The notes under the pieces are model-generated. The model did not search any database. It worked only from the letters and a program-made list of their open reading frames with translations, and had not been told where the DNA came from. A stretch of DNA of 64,000 nt from Propionivibrio dicarboxylicus (GTDB taxonomy: Bacteria > Pseudomonadota > Gammaproteobacteria > Burkholderiales > Rhodocyclaceae), in NCBI RefSeq assembly GCF_900099695.1, contig NZ_FNCY01000007.1, forward strand, positions 1 through 64,000, in the 5' to 3' direction. Shown here in pieces: positions 8,718-18,797 of this stretch. Each line of letters opens with the position of its first letter. The stretch's first letter is position 1. Made by a program: the position numbers and the translations under genes.

Positions 8718-9821
8718 ATGATCCGCTGCCTCATCACGCTGCTCACCATTTTTTGTGCACTGCTGACAGGCTGCGGCCCGCAGGAACCGATCCGGATCGG
8801 ATTCATCGGCGGCCTGTCCGATCGCAACTCGGACAACGGCCAGTCGGGCCTCAACGGCGTCACGCTCGCCATCGAGAACTTCAATCGCGCCGGCGGTGCC
8901 AACGGGCGCCTGGTCGAACTGATCGCCCGCGACGATGCGCAGAATGCCGAAACCGCGGCAAAGTCAGCGAACGAACTCGTCGGTGCCGGCGTCGAGGCGA
9001 TCATCGGCCCCTTCACCAGCGGCATGGCCGAAGTCATCATACCGATCACCGGCAAAGCCGGCATTTTCGAGATCAGCCCGACCATCACATCGATGGCCTT
9101 CTACGGCAAGGACGATAATCTGTTCCGCATCAATCGGACGACACGCGACAACGCCGTCGATTACGCTGCCGTCATGGCACGCCGCGGTCTCGTGAACATT
9201 GCCATCGCCTATGACATTCGGAATCGCAACTTCTCCGAATCCTGGCTGAAGGAATTTCGCGAAGCGCTCGCGACACACCGGGGAATAATCGCCGCGGCGA
9301 TCCCGTACGAATCGGCGGCCGACAGCGATTTCGACAGCATCGTCCGCGACCTGCTCAAATCGCGCCCGGACAGCCTCTTCTTCATCTCCGGCGCCATCGA
9401 CGTCGCGCGACTTGCCAAGGCCGCGCGCAGTCAGGCGCCGAAACTGCCGATCGGTGCCAGCGAATGGGCGTCCACAGAACAGCTGATCGACCTCGGCGGT
9501 GAATTCGTCGAAGGCCTGCTGATCGTCCAGAATTACGACCGCGACGACCGCTCCCAACGTTTCACCGAGTTTTCCGAGGCGTATCTCAAGCGTTTCCAGC
9601 GCGCGCCGGGCTACAGCTCGGTTTCGGCGCACGATGCCGCCACCGTCCTGCTGACGGCGCTCAAGCAACGGCAGAAGAACGAAACGATCAAGGCCGCCGC
9701 CTTGCGCAGCGGCCCCTATCAAGGCTTGCAGCAAGAGATCGTCTTCGACCAGAATGGCGACACGCAACGCAAGGTCTATTTCACCCAGATCCGTTCGGGG
9801 CGCTACGTCAAGATAGAGTGA
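8718..9821 (+). CDS. Periplasmic binding lipoprotein, branched-chain amino acid ABC binding-protein family (LivJ-like)
   Basis: 367 aa. Good start: AAGGAG six bases before the ATG. Signal peptide with lipobox LLTGC (Cys at about residue 18), then a type I periplasmic binding fold beginning IRIGFIGGLSD, with NGVTLAIENFNRAGGANGR and IIGPFTSGMAEVI as in LivJ-type proteins. The family binds amino acids, amides or other small ligands. No ABC permease or ATPase gene is nearby. Instead, a membrane hybrid kinase starts 67 bases downstream, so it more likely delivers a ligand to a sensor than to a transporter (inference). Confidence 0.85.
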   Translation: MIRCLITLLTIFCALLTGCGPQEPIRIGFIGGLSDRNSDNGQSGLNGVTLAIENFNRAGGANGRLVELIARDDAQNAETAAKSANELVGAGVEAIIGPFTSGMAEVIIPITGKAGIFEISPTITSMAFYGKDDNLFRINRTTRDNAVDYAAVMARRGLVNIAIAYDIRNRNFSESWLKEFREALATHRGIIAAAIPYESAADSDFDSIVRDLLKSRPDSLFFISGAIDVARLAKAARSQAPKLPIGASEWASTEQLIDLGGEFVEGLLIVQNYDRDDRSQRFTEFSEAYLKRFQRAPGYSSVSAHDAATVLLTALKQRQKNETIKAAALRSGPYQGLQQEIVFDQNGDTQRKVYFTQIRSGRYVKIE

Positions 9822-9888
9822 CCTCAATGACAAGCAACTTACTCACCGCCCGGCTGCCTGCGCCCGGCCTTATCCAATCGCCTTTGTC

Positions 9889-12798
9889 ATGACCGGAAAA
9901 TCGCGGCTCGCCCGCCTGTATGATGGATGGAACGCTTCGCTGCGGGCACGCCTCGTCACCCTGAGCGTCGTTCCGTTGCTGGTCGCCTTCCCGATGATCA
10001 TCGCCGTGATGGTCATCGTCGGTGGCGCCAGCTTCGATCGTCAACTGACCGTCAACGTCTTCGGCAAGGTCGAAGGCATGCGCACCTATCTCGACCACGT
10101 CGGTGCGCGCTCGATCGACTACCTCAAACAGCAGGCCACCTCCGACCGCATCACGACACTGCTTGCCGCCCACTTCGCGACGAAAAGCCATCGTCACGAA
10201 CTGGCCGAAACGCTGAAATCGATCACGCAAAGCGAACAATTCGATTTCCTGATCATCGGCGACCGTTCCGGAAAAATCATCGCTTCCAGCCTGGGCAGCG
10301 AACGTAGCGGCACCTTGCCGGACACCTTCGTCACCCGCCAGGCGCGCACGGGCCTTCCCGCCTGGGCTTACGAAGTCCTGAGCGAGCAGCAGCTGCGGGC
10401 ACTGTCACCGACGCTCGCCGAACGTGCCCGAATCGAATCGGGCAGCACTGTCGAGGGACGCGGTCTGCTGATCAATTTCGCCGTACATTTCCCGCTCTCC
10501 TCCCGCTATCCGGACACCATCCTGTTCGGCGGCATCCTGGTCAGCCGCAATTCCGGCCTGATCGATCATATCCGTGACATTGTCTTCCCGATCAACGCGC
10601 AGATTGGCAGCCTGTCGGGAACCACCTCGGTTTTTCTCGACGATCTGCGTGTCGCCAGCAACGTCCGCACGTCGGACGGCCACCGCGCAACCGGGACGCG
10701 GGCGAGCGGCGACGTGGTGCGCGACGTTCTCGTTGCCGGCAAGACCTGGGCGAAACATGCCTTTGTCGTCGATAACTGGCAAATTTCCGGCTATGAACCG
10801 CTGCGCGATGGCGACGGCAAGATCATCGGCATGATCTATGCGGGATTCCCGGAAGCCCCCTATGTCCGCGAAAAATGGTTCCTGCTCGGCAGCATCACCC
10901 TGCTGCTGGCGCTTTCCATGCTCGTGCTGACGATCCTGCATCTGCGCAGCGCCCAGCACCTGACCCGCCGCCTGCGCACGATCTCCGAGGCGATGACGGC
11001 GCTGCGCCAGGGCGACCATTCGGTGCGCGTCGGCCAACTCGGCGGCCAGGACGAGATCACCCAGCTCGGCGGCGACTGCGATGCACTGATCGTCACGCTG
11101 GCCGAACAGGAACAAGCCCAGCGTCATTACCAGGCGCAGATCATCGAAGAGATTTCGCTGCGCCGGGCGCTGTTCAACAATGTCCGCGACGGTATTGTCG
11201 TCCTCAACGACGATGGCAGCGTTTTCGAGGCCAATCAACGCTTCGCCGAGATGCTCGGCTATCTCCCCGAGGAAATCCTGGCCCGTCACGCCTGGGACTG
11301 GGAAGAGACCACGCCCGAGGAATCGCTGGCCGCGCTGCGCGCCGTCACGCGCAGCGGCGCAACGCACCAGCGCAAGCAACGCCGCCGCGACGGCAGCCGG
11401 TTCGATGCCGAAATCAGCGCTACCCGGATCGAATACGGCGAAAACCGTTTCATCCTCTGCCTCGAACACGACATCACCGAGCGACTGAGACTCACCGACG
11501 AACTCGAACGGCACCGCGACCACCTGCGCGAACTCGTCGACGCCCGCACGCGCGAACTCGAGACCGCCCTCAAGGAAGCCAAGCAGGCCAACAAGGCCAA
11601 GAGCGACTTTCTCGCCAACATGAGCCATGAAATCCGCACGCCGATGAACGGCATCCTCGGCATGACCGAAGTCCTCCTCGAGTCGCCGATATCGGCCGAA
11701 CAACGCGATCACCTGCAAGTCGTCAAGGCCTCCGGCGACGCGCTGCTGGCGATCATCAACGACATTCTCGACTTCTCGAAGATCGAGGCCGGCCGGCTCG
11801 AACTCGAACACATTCCGTTCAACCTGCCCGACCTGATGCAATCGCTGATCGCGCGGCAACAACAGCCGGCCAAAGCCAAGGGACTGGCGCTGCAGCTACG
11901 CCTCGCCGACGACCTTCCGCCAACCGTGATCGGCGACCCCATCCGGCTCGGTCAGATCATGACCAACCTGCTCAGCAACGCGATCAAATTCACCGCGCAA
12001 GGCAGTGTCAGCGTCGAGGTCCGCCGCGACGGTGCCGATGACGGCCCTCACGCCAGGCTGCGTTTCTCGGTAACGGATACGGGTATTGGCATTGCCCCGG
12101 AAAAGCGCCAGGGCATCTTCGACGCCTTCGTCCAGTCGGACAGCTCCGTCACCCGGCGTTTTGGCGGCACCGGACTCGGACTCGCCATTTCCCGCGAACT
12201 CGTCGCACGCATGGGCGGAACGCTTGACCTCGACAGTGAACTCAACCGCGGCAGCTGCTTCCATTTTTCCGTCGACTGCCCGATTCCTCAATCGAACGAT
12301 GCCCCGACGACGCCCGCCAGCACACCGGCACCAGCGAACACAGGCAGCGGCACGGGAGCCGCCCCGGTGGCCACGAGCACAGCCCGATGGAATATCCTGG
12401 TCGCCGAAGACAACAAGATCAACCAGCGGCTGATCTCGGCCATGCTGAGCCGCTCGGCGCACACCGTGACGCTTGTCGGCACCGGCAATGAAGTCCTCGC
12501 GCAGCTGGCGAAGGCGCATTTCGACGTCATCCTGATGGATCTTCAGATGCCCGAACTCGACGGACTGGAAACGACGCAGCGCATTCGCGCCGAGGAGGCC
12601 GCAAGCGGAAAGCACCAGCCGATCATCGCCCTCACCGCCGACGCCCTGGTCGGCGACAAGGAACGCTGCATCGCCGCGGGCATGGACGGCTACGTCGCCA
12701 AGCCCTTCAGCCGGCAGGAACTGCTGCAGACGCTGGCAAACGTCATCGACGCCGCAAAGACCGCAACCCGGGAAGACGCGGGCGCTTACAAGGCATAG
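9889..12798 (+). CDS. Membrane hybrid histidine kinase (Cache-HAMP-PAS-HisKA-HATPase-REC)
   Basis: 969 aa. TM1 about residues 22-46, an extracytoplasmic sensor region about 47-325 with Cache-like features, TM2 about 328-352, HAMP about 353-405, PAS about 425-545, then [15 protein letters not shown] with H580, HATPase with GIGIAPEKRQGIF and GTGLGLAIS, a Pro/Ala/Thr-rich linker, and a C-terminal receiver with D884 (VILMDLQMPELDG). Known: such hybrids autophosphorylate and relay phosphate to separate regulators. It follows a binding lipoprotein gene on the same strand, so ligand-bound lipoprotein may be its input. It converges with the GGDEF-EAL gene; the two stops overlap by 13 bases. Confidence 0.9.
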   Translation: MTGKSRLARLYDGWNASLRARLVTLSVVPLLVAFPMIIAVMVIVGGASFDRQLTVNVFGKVEGMRTYLDHVGARSIDYLKQQATSDRITTLLAAHFATKSHRHELAETLKSITQSEQFDFLIIGDRSGKIIASSLGSERSGTLPDTFVTRQARTGLPAWAYEVLSEQQLRALSPTLAERARIESGSTVEGRGLLINFAVHFPLSSRYPDTILFGGILVSRNSGLIDHIRDIVFPINAQIGSLSGTTSVFLDDLRVASNVRTSDGHRATGTRASGDVVRDVLVAGKTWAKHAFVVDNWQISGYEPLRDGDGKIIGMIYAGFPEAPYVREKWFLLGSITLLLALSMLVLTILHLRSAQHLTRRLRTISEAMTALRQGDHSVRVGQLGGQDEITQLGGDCDALIVTLAEQEQAQRHYQAQIIEEISLRRALFNNVRDGIVVLNDDGSVFEANQRFAEMLGYLPEEILARHAWDWEETTPEESLAALRAVTRSGATHQRKQRRRDGSRFDAEISATRIEYGENRFILCLEHDITERLRLTDELERHRDHLRELVDARTRELETALKEAKQANKAKSDFLANMSHEIRTPMNGILGMTEVLLESPISAEQRDHLQVVKASGDALLAIINDILDFSKIEAGRLELEHIPFNLPDLMQSLIARQQQPAKAKGLALQLRLADDLPPTVIGDPIRLGQIMTNLLSNAIKFTAQGSVSVEVRRDGADDGPHARLRFSVTDTGIGIAPEKRQGIFDAFVQSDSSVTRRFGGTGLGLAISRELVARMGGTLDLDSELNRGSCFHFSVDCPIPQSNDAPTTPASTPAPANTGSGTGAAPVATSTARWNILVAEDNKINQRLISAMLSRSAHTVTLVGTGNEVLAQLAKAHFDVILMDLQMPELDGLETTQRIRAEEAASGKHQPIIALTADALVGDKERCIAAGMDGYVAKPFSRQELLQTLANVIDAAKTATREDAGAYKA

Positions 12799-14840
12799 GC
12801 CTGGTTGCGGCAAATCAGTGCCGCGAAATCGTCGGCGGGCACTGCCCGTGCGAAATAGAAGCCTTGCGCGCAATCGCAGTCATACTGCCTCAGGATCGCC
12901 AATTGCTCGGCCGTCTCGACGCCTTCGGCAACGACGCTCAGCTTGAGCCGGTGCGCCATCTCGATAATGCTGCGCACAAGCTCGGTACTCGCCGAGCAGG
13001 AGGTCAGATCGCGCACGAAACTCGCATCGATTTTCAACGTATCGATCGGAAATCGACTGAGATATGACAGTGACGAATAGCCTGTCCCGAAATCGTCGAT
13101 CGCCAGGGACAGGCCCATGCGCTTGAACATCATCAGCGTCTCGACCGTGTCACCGTCATCGGAAACCAGGGCGCCCTCGGTTAACTCCAATTCGATCTCG
13201 CTGCCGGACACACCCCGCGCCGCCAGCACGCGGGTCAGCAGATCGACCGTATTCTGACGCTGGAACTGGCTGGCCGACAAATTCAGGGCGATGCAGGGCG
13301 GGGATATCGCCTTGCCACGCCATTCGGCGATCTGGCGACACACCTCGTCGAGCACCCATTCGCCGACGACATTGATCAGTCCCGACGTCTCGGCGAGCGG
13401 GATGAACACGCCCGGCGGCACCAGCCCGCGCACCGGATGCTGCCAGCGTAACAAGGCCTCTGCCCCAATAATGCGCCCATCATGCAGACTGACCTTCGGC
13501 TGATAATGCAGAAGGAATTCCTCGCGTTCGACGGCCCGGCGCAGATCCTGTTCCAGCGAAAGCCGCCGACCCGTCTCGGCATTCATCTCCGCCTGATACA
13601 CCCGGTAAGTGTTGCGCCCACCCTGCTTGGCGTCGTACATCGCCGCCTCGGCATTGCGAAGCAGGGTTTCCGGCATGTCGCCATCGCGGGGGAAGCAGCT
13701 GATGCCAAGGCTCGGCGTCACGAAGACCTCGGTCGCATCGACCCTGACGGGCGATTCGCACGCCGCCAGAATCTTTTCCGCGACACGGCGAATGTCGTCC
13801 ACACCGCTCACCATCGGCAACAACAGGGCGAACTCGTCGCCACCAAGACGCGCCAGCAAGTCCTCGCGACGCAGGCAGGTCATCACGCGGGAGGACATCG
13901 CCACCAGGAGACGGTCGCCGAAATCATGACCGAAGCTGTCGTTGATGTTCTTGAAGCGGTCGAGATCGAACATCACGATACCGCACATCAACTCGCGACG
14001 GTTCGCCTGCAGCAACGCCGTGCCGATATATTCCATGAACATCGTCCGGTTCGGCAGACCGGTGAGTGCGTCATGGAAGGTCGCGTGCCGCATCCGCTCG
14101 TCCGCCGCCTTCTGGCTGGAGAGATCGATGAACATGCCGACATACTGCTGCAGGTGCCCCTGCCGGTCGTGAACGGCGGAGACATTGAGGCGCAGCGGAT
14201 AGCGAGTGCCGTCGTGCCGCCAGCCATCCAGCTCACCGCTCCACTTGTCCTCGTGCTGCAAATGCGCCCACAGCATCCCGCCTACCGGACTGTCCTCGTT
14301 CCAGGCAAAGAGATCCGAGCAGGACTGGCGCGCCACCTGTTCCGGAGCGAAGCCGGTCACTCGCGTGAATGCCGGATTCACCGACTGAATATTGCCATCG
14401 GCATCGGCAATGAAAATTGCCTCGGCGGAATTCTCGTAAATCTTCGTCAGTTGCGTGCTGTTGCGGCTCAGATCGTAGCGCTCGCAAGCCTCCGCCAGCG
14501 TCGCCCGCAACAATTCGTCGTTCCAGGGCTTGGCGATGAATTTGTAGATGTTTCCGTGGTTGACGGCATCGCTGATCGAGGCGAAATCGGAATACCCGGA
14601 CAAGACCACGCGCACGGACTCGGGACACACCTCGCGCGCACGCGCCAGGAACTCGGAACCGGACATCCCCGGCATGCGCTGGTCCGAAAGAATCACGTGC
14701 ACATCGTTGGCCGCCAGGACATCGAGCGCCTGCTCGCCACTCGATGCCGTCAGAATACGGTAAGGATCATGCCGGAGCAGACGAACGAGGGCACGAACGA
14801 TGTATTCCTCGTCATCGACAATCAGCAAAGTATGTCTCAT
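12786..14840 (-). CDS. Response regulator with PAS, GGDEF and EAL domains
   Basis: 684 aa. Receiver residues 1-120 with D53 (VILSDQRMPGMSG) and K104; PAS about 128-240; GGDEF domain about 250-420 with intact GGDEF at 333-337 and an RxxD inhibitory site (RRED, 324-327) five residues before it; EAL domain about 430-684 with EAL at 461-463 and DDFGTGYSS. Both c-di-GMP synthesis and hydrolysis motifs are intact, so the receiver may set which one dominates. The ATG at 14840 is chosen because AAGGA precedes it by five bases and the receiver starts immediately; a longer in-frame reading to 14921 adds an unlikely leader. Confidence 0.9.
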   Translation of the reverse strand: MRHTLLIVDDEEYIVRALVRLLRHDPYRILTASSGEQALDVLAANDVHVILSDQRMPGMSGSEFLARAREVCPESVRVVLSGYSDFASISDAVNHGNIYKFIAKPWNDELLRATLAEACERYDLSRNSTQLTKIYENSAEAIFIADADGNIQSVNPAFTRVTGFAPEQVARQSCSDLFAWNEDSPVGGMLWAHLQHEDKWSGELDGWRHDGTRYPLRLNVSAVHDRQGHLQQYVGMFIDLSSQKAADERMRHATFHDALTGLPNRTMFMEYIGTALLQANRRELMCGIVMFDLDRFKNINDSFGHDFGDRLLVAMSSRVMTCLRREDLLARLGGDEFALLLPMVSGVDDIRRVAEKILAACESPVRVDATEVFVTPSLGISCFPRDGDMPETLLRNAEAAMYDAKQGGRNTYRVYQAEMNAETGRRLSLEQDLRRAVEREEFLLHYQPKVSLHDGRIIGAEALLRWQHPVRGLVPPGVFIPLAETSGLINVVGEWVLDEVCRQIAEWRGKAISPPCIALNLSASQFQRQNTVDLLTRVLAARGVSGSEIELELTEGALVSDDGDTVETLMMFKRMGLSLAIDDFGTGYSSLSYLSRFPIDTLKIDASFVRDLTSCSASTELVRSIIEMAHRLKLSVVAEGVETAEQLAILRQYDCDCAQGFYFARAVPADDFAALICRNQAYAL

Positions 14841-14889
14841 GAAAATCCTTGGTACGGCGACCACACGATCGCCCGGTACGCGCCTTTCC

Positions 14890-16230
14890 CTATCCGACAG
14901 CACCGCCAGGCAAGGGTTCATCCTGCCTGAGCGCGCTCACTGGTAATACCAACCGGAAGCATGCCCCTTGCTTCAACACGCTCTCGACCTCGATACGCCC
15001 GCCGTGATTCTTGACGATCCCGTACGACAGGGCCAATCCGAGCCCAGCCCCGCTGCCGACCGGCTGCGTCGTAAAAAAGGGATCGAAGACCTTGCCGATC
15101 GTTTCCGGCGACATTCCTATACCATTATCGGCAATCTCGACGCGAACCTGACCCGCATCGACCACGGCCGTACGGATGCGGATTCGCCCGCCCGGCCGAT
15201 CGCCGATCGCCTGCACGGCGTTCTTCAAAACATGGCGGAATACCTCGATGATCTGCTCCGGCAGGCACTCGATCGGCGGCAGCGCCCCGAACTCCTTGAC
15301 GACCTCCGCCGCCACCGGCATCTCCTCGCCGAGACGCTTGAGCGCCATGTCGATCCCCGCGTTGAGATCGAAGGGCTGCCAAGCCTCCCGGCTGTCGAGT
15401 TCGGCGAAGTCGCGCAAACCTTGCACGATGCGCGCGACACGGCGAATCCCGTCGCAGGACTCGTCAATCAGGCTGGGGGCGTCCTCGCGAATGTACTCGA
15501 GATCGAAGCGCTGCCGTACCGCACGCAAGGCGGCGGCGGTTTCCCCGGCCAGCGGAGCGACGATCTCTTCGTAAGCCGCGAGCCCCGCCGACAGGTCGTC
15601 AAGATACTTGCGCAGCGACCCGAGATTGGAGAGCACGAAACCGATCGGCGTATTGATCTCGTGCGCCACCCCAGCCGCCAGCTGACCGATCGACGCGAGT
15701 TTCTCCGACTGGATCAGTTGCGTCTGCATGGCTGACAGGGCCGCGTTCAACTCGCTCAATTCGATGCAGCGCCGCGACAATTCCGCCTCGGCCAGCTTTC
15801 TCGCCTGGATATCCTCCTCCATCTGGCGATTCGCGACATGAAGACGCTGCCGCAAGCGGGCCACCCGATCGACGGCCAACAGCTTGGTGCGCAATACGCC
15901 GTCATCGACAGTCTTGGGCAGCAAATCGTCGCCGCCGGCATCGACGGACGTCACGAAATTCTCGGTCGTCGCCACCGACGTCAGAAAGACGATCGGCGTC
16001 CACGCCCATGCCTGCGACGCCTCGAACAGCCGGATCTGATGCGTCGCGGCGAATCCGTCCATGACCGGCATCTCGATGTCCATCAGCACCAGGTCCGGCG
16101 CCAGTGCCTTGAATTTCTCGACGGCCACGGCACCATTTTCGGCACATGACACCTCATGCCCAAAATTTGCCAGACGCGCCGAAAAGATCGTCGAGGCTGA
16201 GCGAGAGTCATCGACGAGAAGAATTCTCAT
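14890..16230 (-). CDS. Soluble hybrid: N-terminal receiver plus histidine kinase
   Basis: 446 aa, third soluble REC-kinase of the island. Receiver about 1-120 with D51 (LVLMDIEMPVMDG) and K106; coiled coil about 122-175; H190 in HEINTPIGF; HATPase with DNGIGMS and SGAGLGLALSYGI. Start ATG 16230 is five bases after GGAGG; an in-frame GTG at 16236 sits too close to that site. It lies 49 bases upstream of the GGDEF-EAL gene on the same strand, so the kinase probably phosphorylates that regulator. Confidence 0.88.
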   Translation of the reverse strand: MRILLVDDSRSASTIFSARLANFGHEVSCAENGAVAVEKFKALAPDLVLMDIEMPVMDGFAATHQIRLFEASQAWAWTPIVFLTSVATTENFVTSVDAGGDDLLPKTVDDGVLRTKLLAVDRVARLRQRLHVANRQMEEDIQARKLAEAELSRRCIELSELNAALSAMQTQLIQSEKLASIGQLAAGVAHEINTPIGFVLSNLGSLRKYLDDLSAGLAAYEEIVAPLAGETAAALRAVRQRFDLEYIREDAPSLIDESCDGIRRVARIVQGLRDFAELDSREAWQPFDLNAGIDMALKRLGEEMPVAAEVVKEFGALPPIECLPEQIIEVFRHVLKNAVQAIGDRPGGRIRIRTAVVDAGQVRVEIADNGIGMSPETIGKVFDPFFTTQPVGSGAGLGLALSYGIVKNHGGRIEVESVLKQGACFRLVLPVSALRQDEPLPGGAVG

Positions 16231-16274
16231 GGCCACCTCCGAACCCGCAGGAACCGACTACAGGGAAAATTCCG

Positions 16275-16284
16275 GCATTAATGC
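16275..16284. promoter_or_regulatory. Perfect 10-base palindrome GCATTAATGC, copy 1
   Basis: GCATTAATGC, 44 bases upstream of the REC-kinase start at 16230. The same perfect palindrome occurs at 18512-18521 upstream of the next kinase gene. On the minus strand it follows a possible promoter (TTGCAT, 16 bases, TATCAT). It could be a shared operator; this rests only on sequence identity and position. Confidence 0.35.
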
Positions 16285-16356
16285 AGGAAATGATAAAAAT
16301 GATACTACTTCCCGCAACAAATGCAAGCGTCGCGAAAACGCACGCCCTGACCGGTA

Positions 16357-18489
16357 TCAGACGGGATCCGGACGATCCGGGGCAGGCTTGCCAAACGCCG
16401 GCGACAGCCATTGGTCGAGCACACGCTCGAGCACGTTGGCCGAGATGGGTTTCGAAATGTAATCGTTCATCCCGGCCGCAAGGCAACGTTCGCGATCGCC
16501 GGTGACGGCATTGGCGGTCATGGCGATGACCGGCACGGTACAGTGACGCGCCCGCAGTCGAGACGTCGCTTCGTAGCCATCCATGACCGGCATCTGGCAA
16601 TCCATGAGAATCAGGTCGAAGTTCTCCATCGCGGCTCGCTCAAGCGCCTCCTGTCCATTGACCGCCGTCGCGACATTGACGACCCCCAGGCGCCGGAGCA
16701 AGCCTTTGGCGACGAGTTGATTGACGCTATTGTCCTCGACCAGCAAGACCCGGTACGGCTTGGCCTCGACGTCGCCCGTCGCGCTTTTCTCGGTTGCCGG
16801 CGCAACATCGAGCGTTTCGGGTACGACCAGCAAAGGAAGCTCGACCCAGAACGTCGCCCCTTGCCCCTCGACGCTGCTGAACCCCACCGTTCCGCCCATC
16901 ATCTCCGCCAGTTGCTTGCTGATCGCCAGCCCCAGCCCCGTCCCGCCGAAGGTCCGTGTCGTCGAAGCATCGGCCTGGGCAAACGGCGCGAACAGCCGCG
17001 ACTGCGCCTCGCGCGCAATCCCGACGCCGGTATCTTTCACCGCAAACCGCAGCACGACGCCGTCGGTCGAGGTACTTTCGAGCGACACGGCCAGAACGAC
17101 CTCGCCGCTGCTCGTGAACTTGAACGCGTTGCCCAGGAAGTTATTGAGAATCTGGCGTAGCCGATGCGGATCGCCGCGCAGGCAACGCGGTAAATCGCCG
17201 ACGATCTCCTGCCGGAAGGCGATATTTTTTTCACCCGCACGCACCGTGTAAAAAGCGACCAGATCCTCGATCAGGAGACGCAAATCGAAATCGAGCGTCT
17301 CGATCTCCAGCTTGCCCGCCTCGATCTTGGAAAAATCGAGGATATCGTTGATGATCGTCAGCAGTAACTGGGCGCTGTTGGCGAGCACTTGGGCATACTT
17401 GCGCAAGGTCGGCGCGAGATCGCCCTCGAGCAGAAGTTGCGACATGCCGATAATGCCGTTCATCGGCGTGCGAATCTCATGCGACATGGCGGCAAGAAAC
17501 GCGCTTTTCGCATGATTGGCCGCTTCCGCCAGATCCTTGGAAACCTGGAGCTGGCGCCGAACCTCTTCCAACCGGACCAGCGACCGCAACAGCAAGAGGA
17601 ACAAAATAATGACCGCCGCACTGACCGCCAGCGCCACCCCGACGACGTCGCGCCGGTGCGCGTGATAATCCGCCAGCACTTCGCCAAGGCTCTCGCCAAC
17701 CACGAAATTCATGCCATACGCAGGCAGGCGGACATAGCCATACACGCGCTCGACTCCGTCGGTCGCCGCCACCTGCCGGAAGGTTCCGGAAATGGCCGCG
17801 TCGGGGCTTAGATAAGGGCTGTTGTGCAGCACCTTGCCGAAATATTCCTCAGCAGAGGGAAATCGTGCCATGAACTCGCCCGAATCGCGCACCATCGCCA
17901 TGACACTGGCACCGGAGAGCTTCAATTTCCTGGCAAAGCCGGCGAACAAGTCCGGACTCACCGACAGAACGATGACGCCATCAAAAACGCCGTTACGGAA
18001 CACCGGTCGCGTGAATTGAATCGACCACTTTCCCGACACCTTGCCCTGGAGCGGCTTGCTGATGAACAGCCGGTCTGTTTCCGGATTGTCGCGATGCACG
18101 CGGAAATGCTCGCGCTGGCTCAGGTCGGTGCGGTCGGTCGGTTTGGCGAGATTGGAAAAGGCGACGAATCCGTCCCGATCGATCACCGCCACCTGGAAGG
18201 AAATGTCACCGATGATGTCCTGCCGCCGCTGCACGAGTTCGGCAAAGGATTGCCAGTCGCCGGTCCAGTAGCTGCGCAAATCGAGCGCCAGTTCGTCGAC
18301 ACGCTTGAAGGCGGAATAGGAAAATTCGGCGAAGACCTGCGCCTGGACTTCCGACCGGAGTTCAGCCTCGTGAATGACGCTGTCTTTACTCCGCCCCAAT
18401 TCGTAATAGGCAACCGCAAAAATCGCGGCCAGGCTGACAAAAGCCACGGCGCCGATCTTGAAGAGAAATTTCGGATAAAGGCGTTTCAT
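16357..18489 (-). CDS. Membrane hybrid histidine kinase (Cache-HisKA-HATPase-REC)
   Basis: 710 aa from ATG 18489 (MKRLYP). TM1 about residues 7-31, extracytoplasmic double-Cache-like sensor about 35-275 (with [15 protein letters not shown]), TM2 about 280-305, short coiled coil, [15 protein letters not shown] with the phosphoacceptor His, HATPase with [13 protein letters not shown] and GTGLGLAIS, and a C-terminal receiver with [11 protein letters not shown] and [13 protein letters not shown]. Longer in-frame starts exist at 18507 and 18525; none has a clearly better ribosome site. It may be the sensor feeding the downstream REC-kinase and GGDEF-EAL protein on the same strand. Confidence 0.88.
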   Translation of the reverse strand: MKRLYPKFLFKIGAVAFVSLAAIFAVAYYELGRSKDSVIHEAELRSEVQAQVFAEFSYSAFKRVDELALDLRSYWTGDWQSFAELVQRRQDIIGDISFQVAVIDRDGFVAFSNLAKPTDRTDLSQREHFRVHRDNPETDRLFISKPLQGKVSGKWSIQFTRPVFRNGVFDGVIVLSVSPDLFAGFARKLKLSGASVMAMVRDSGEFMARFPSAEEYFGKVLHNSPYLSPDAAISGTFRQVAATDGVERVYGYVRLPAYGMNFVVGESLGEVLADYHAHRRDVVGVALAVSAAVIILFLLLLRSLVRLEEVRRQLQVSKDLAEAANHAKSAFLAAMSHEIRTPMNGIIGMSQLLLEGDLAPTLRKYAQVLANSAQLLLTIINDILDFSKIEAGKLEIETLDFDLRLLIEDLVAFYTVRAGEKNIAFRQEIVGDLPRCLRGDPHRLRQILNNFLGNAFKFTSSGEVVLAVSLESTSTDGVVLRFAVKDTGVGIAREAQSRLFAPFAQADASTTRTFGGTGLGLAISKQLAEMMGGTVGFSSVEGQGATFWVELPLLVVPETLDVAPATEKSATGDVEAKPYRVLLVEDNSVNQLVAKGLLRRLGVVNVATAVNGQEALERAAMENFDLILMDCQMPVMDGYEATSRLRARHCTVPVIAMTANAVTGDRERCLAAGMNDYISKPISANVLERVLDQWLSPAFGKPAPDRPDPV

Positions 18490-18797
18490 GAAATGGTCGG
18501 AGCCCATCCTTGCATTAATGCCCAATAATTAATGCCCGATTCGTGCGTCTGTCGTCCCAAAAACCAGAGGCGATACGGCACTCTAGCAACAACGGCTGTC
18601 ATCGGCAAACACCGCCGGCGAGCGACCGGTGCGTTGCCGTCAATGACATGAGAATCAAACGCACGCGTCGCGACACCCATACTATGCTCATGGGAAATCG
18701 ATTTTTTGATAAATTCGGTCCTGGCGACGTTAGCTGTACGGCATGATTGCCGATGCAATGTCGCCGAACGCCCCCATTTTCACCACAGGACACCCAC
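18490..18797. other. Divergent intergenic region
   Basis: 308 bases between the hybrid kinase (minus) and the 471-aa protein (plus). Near the kinase end it holds two 10-base direct repeats ATTAATGCCC (18514-18523 and 18528-18537), the first embedded in the palindrome GCATTAATGC. I see no RNA gene or further reading frame with coding character. Confidence 0.5.
18512..18521. promoter_or_regulatory. Perfect 10-base palindrome GCATTAATGC, copy 2
   Basis: Same sequence as 16275-16284, here 22 bases upstream of the hybrid kinase start chosen at 18489, and partly overlapping a pair of direct repeats ATTAATGCCC. Candidate operator shared by the two minus-strand kinase genes. Confidence 0.35.

Noticed and set aside
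13482-14930. 482-codon open frame on the plus strand
   Set aside because: Antisense to the GGDEF-EAL regulator, no domain, no ribosome site.
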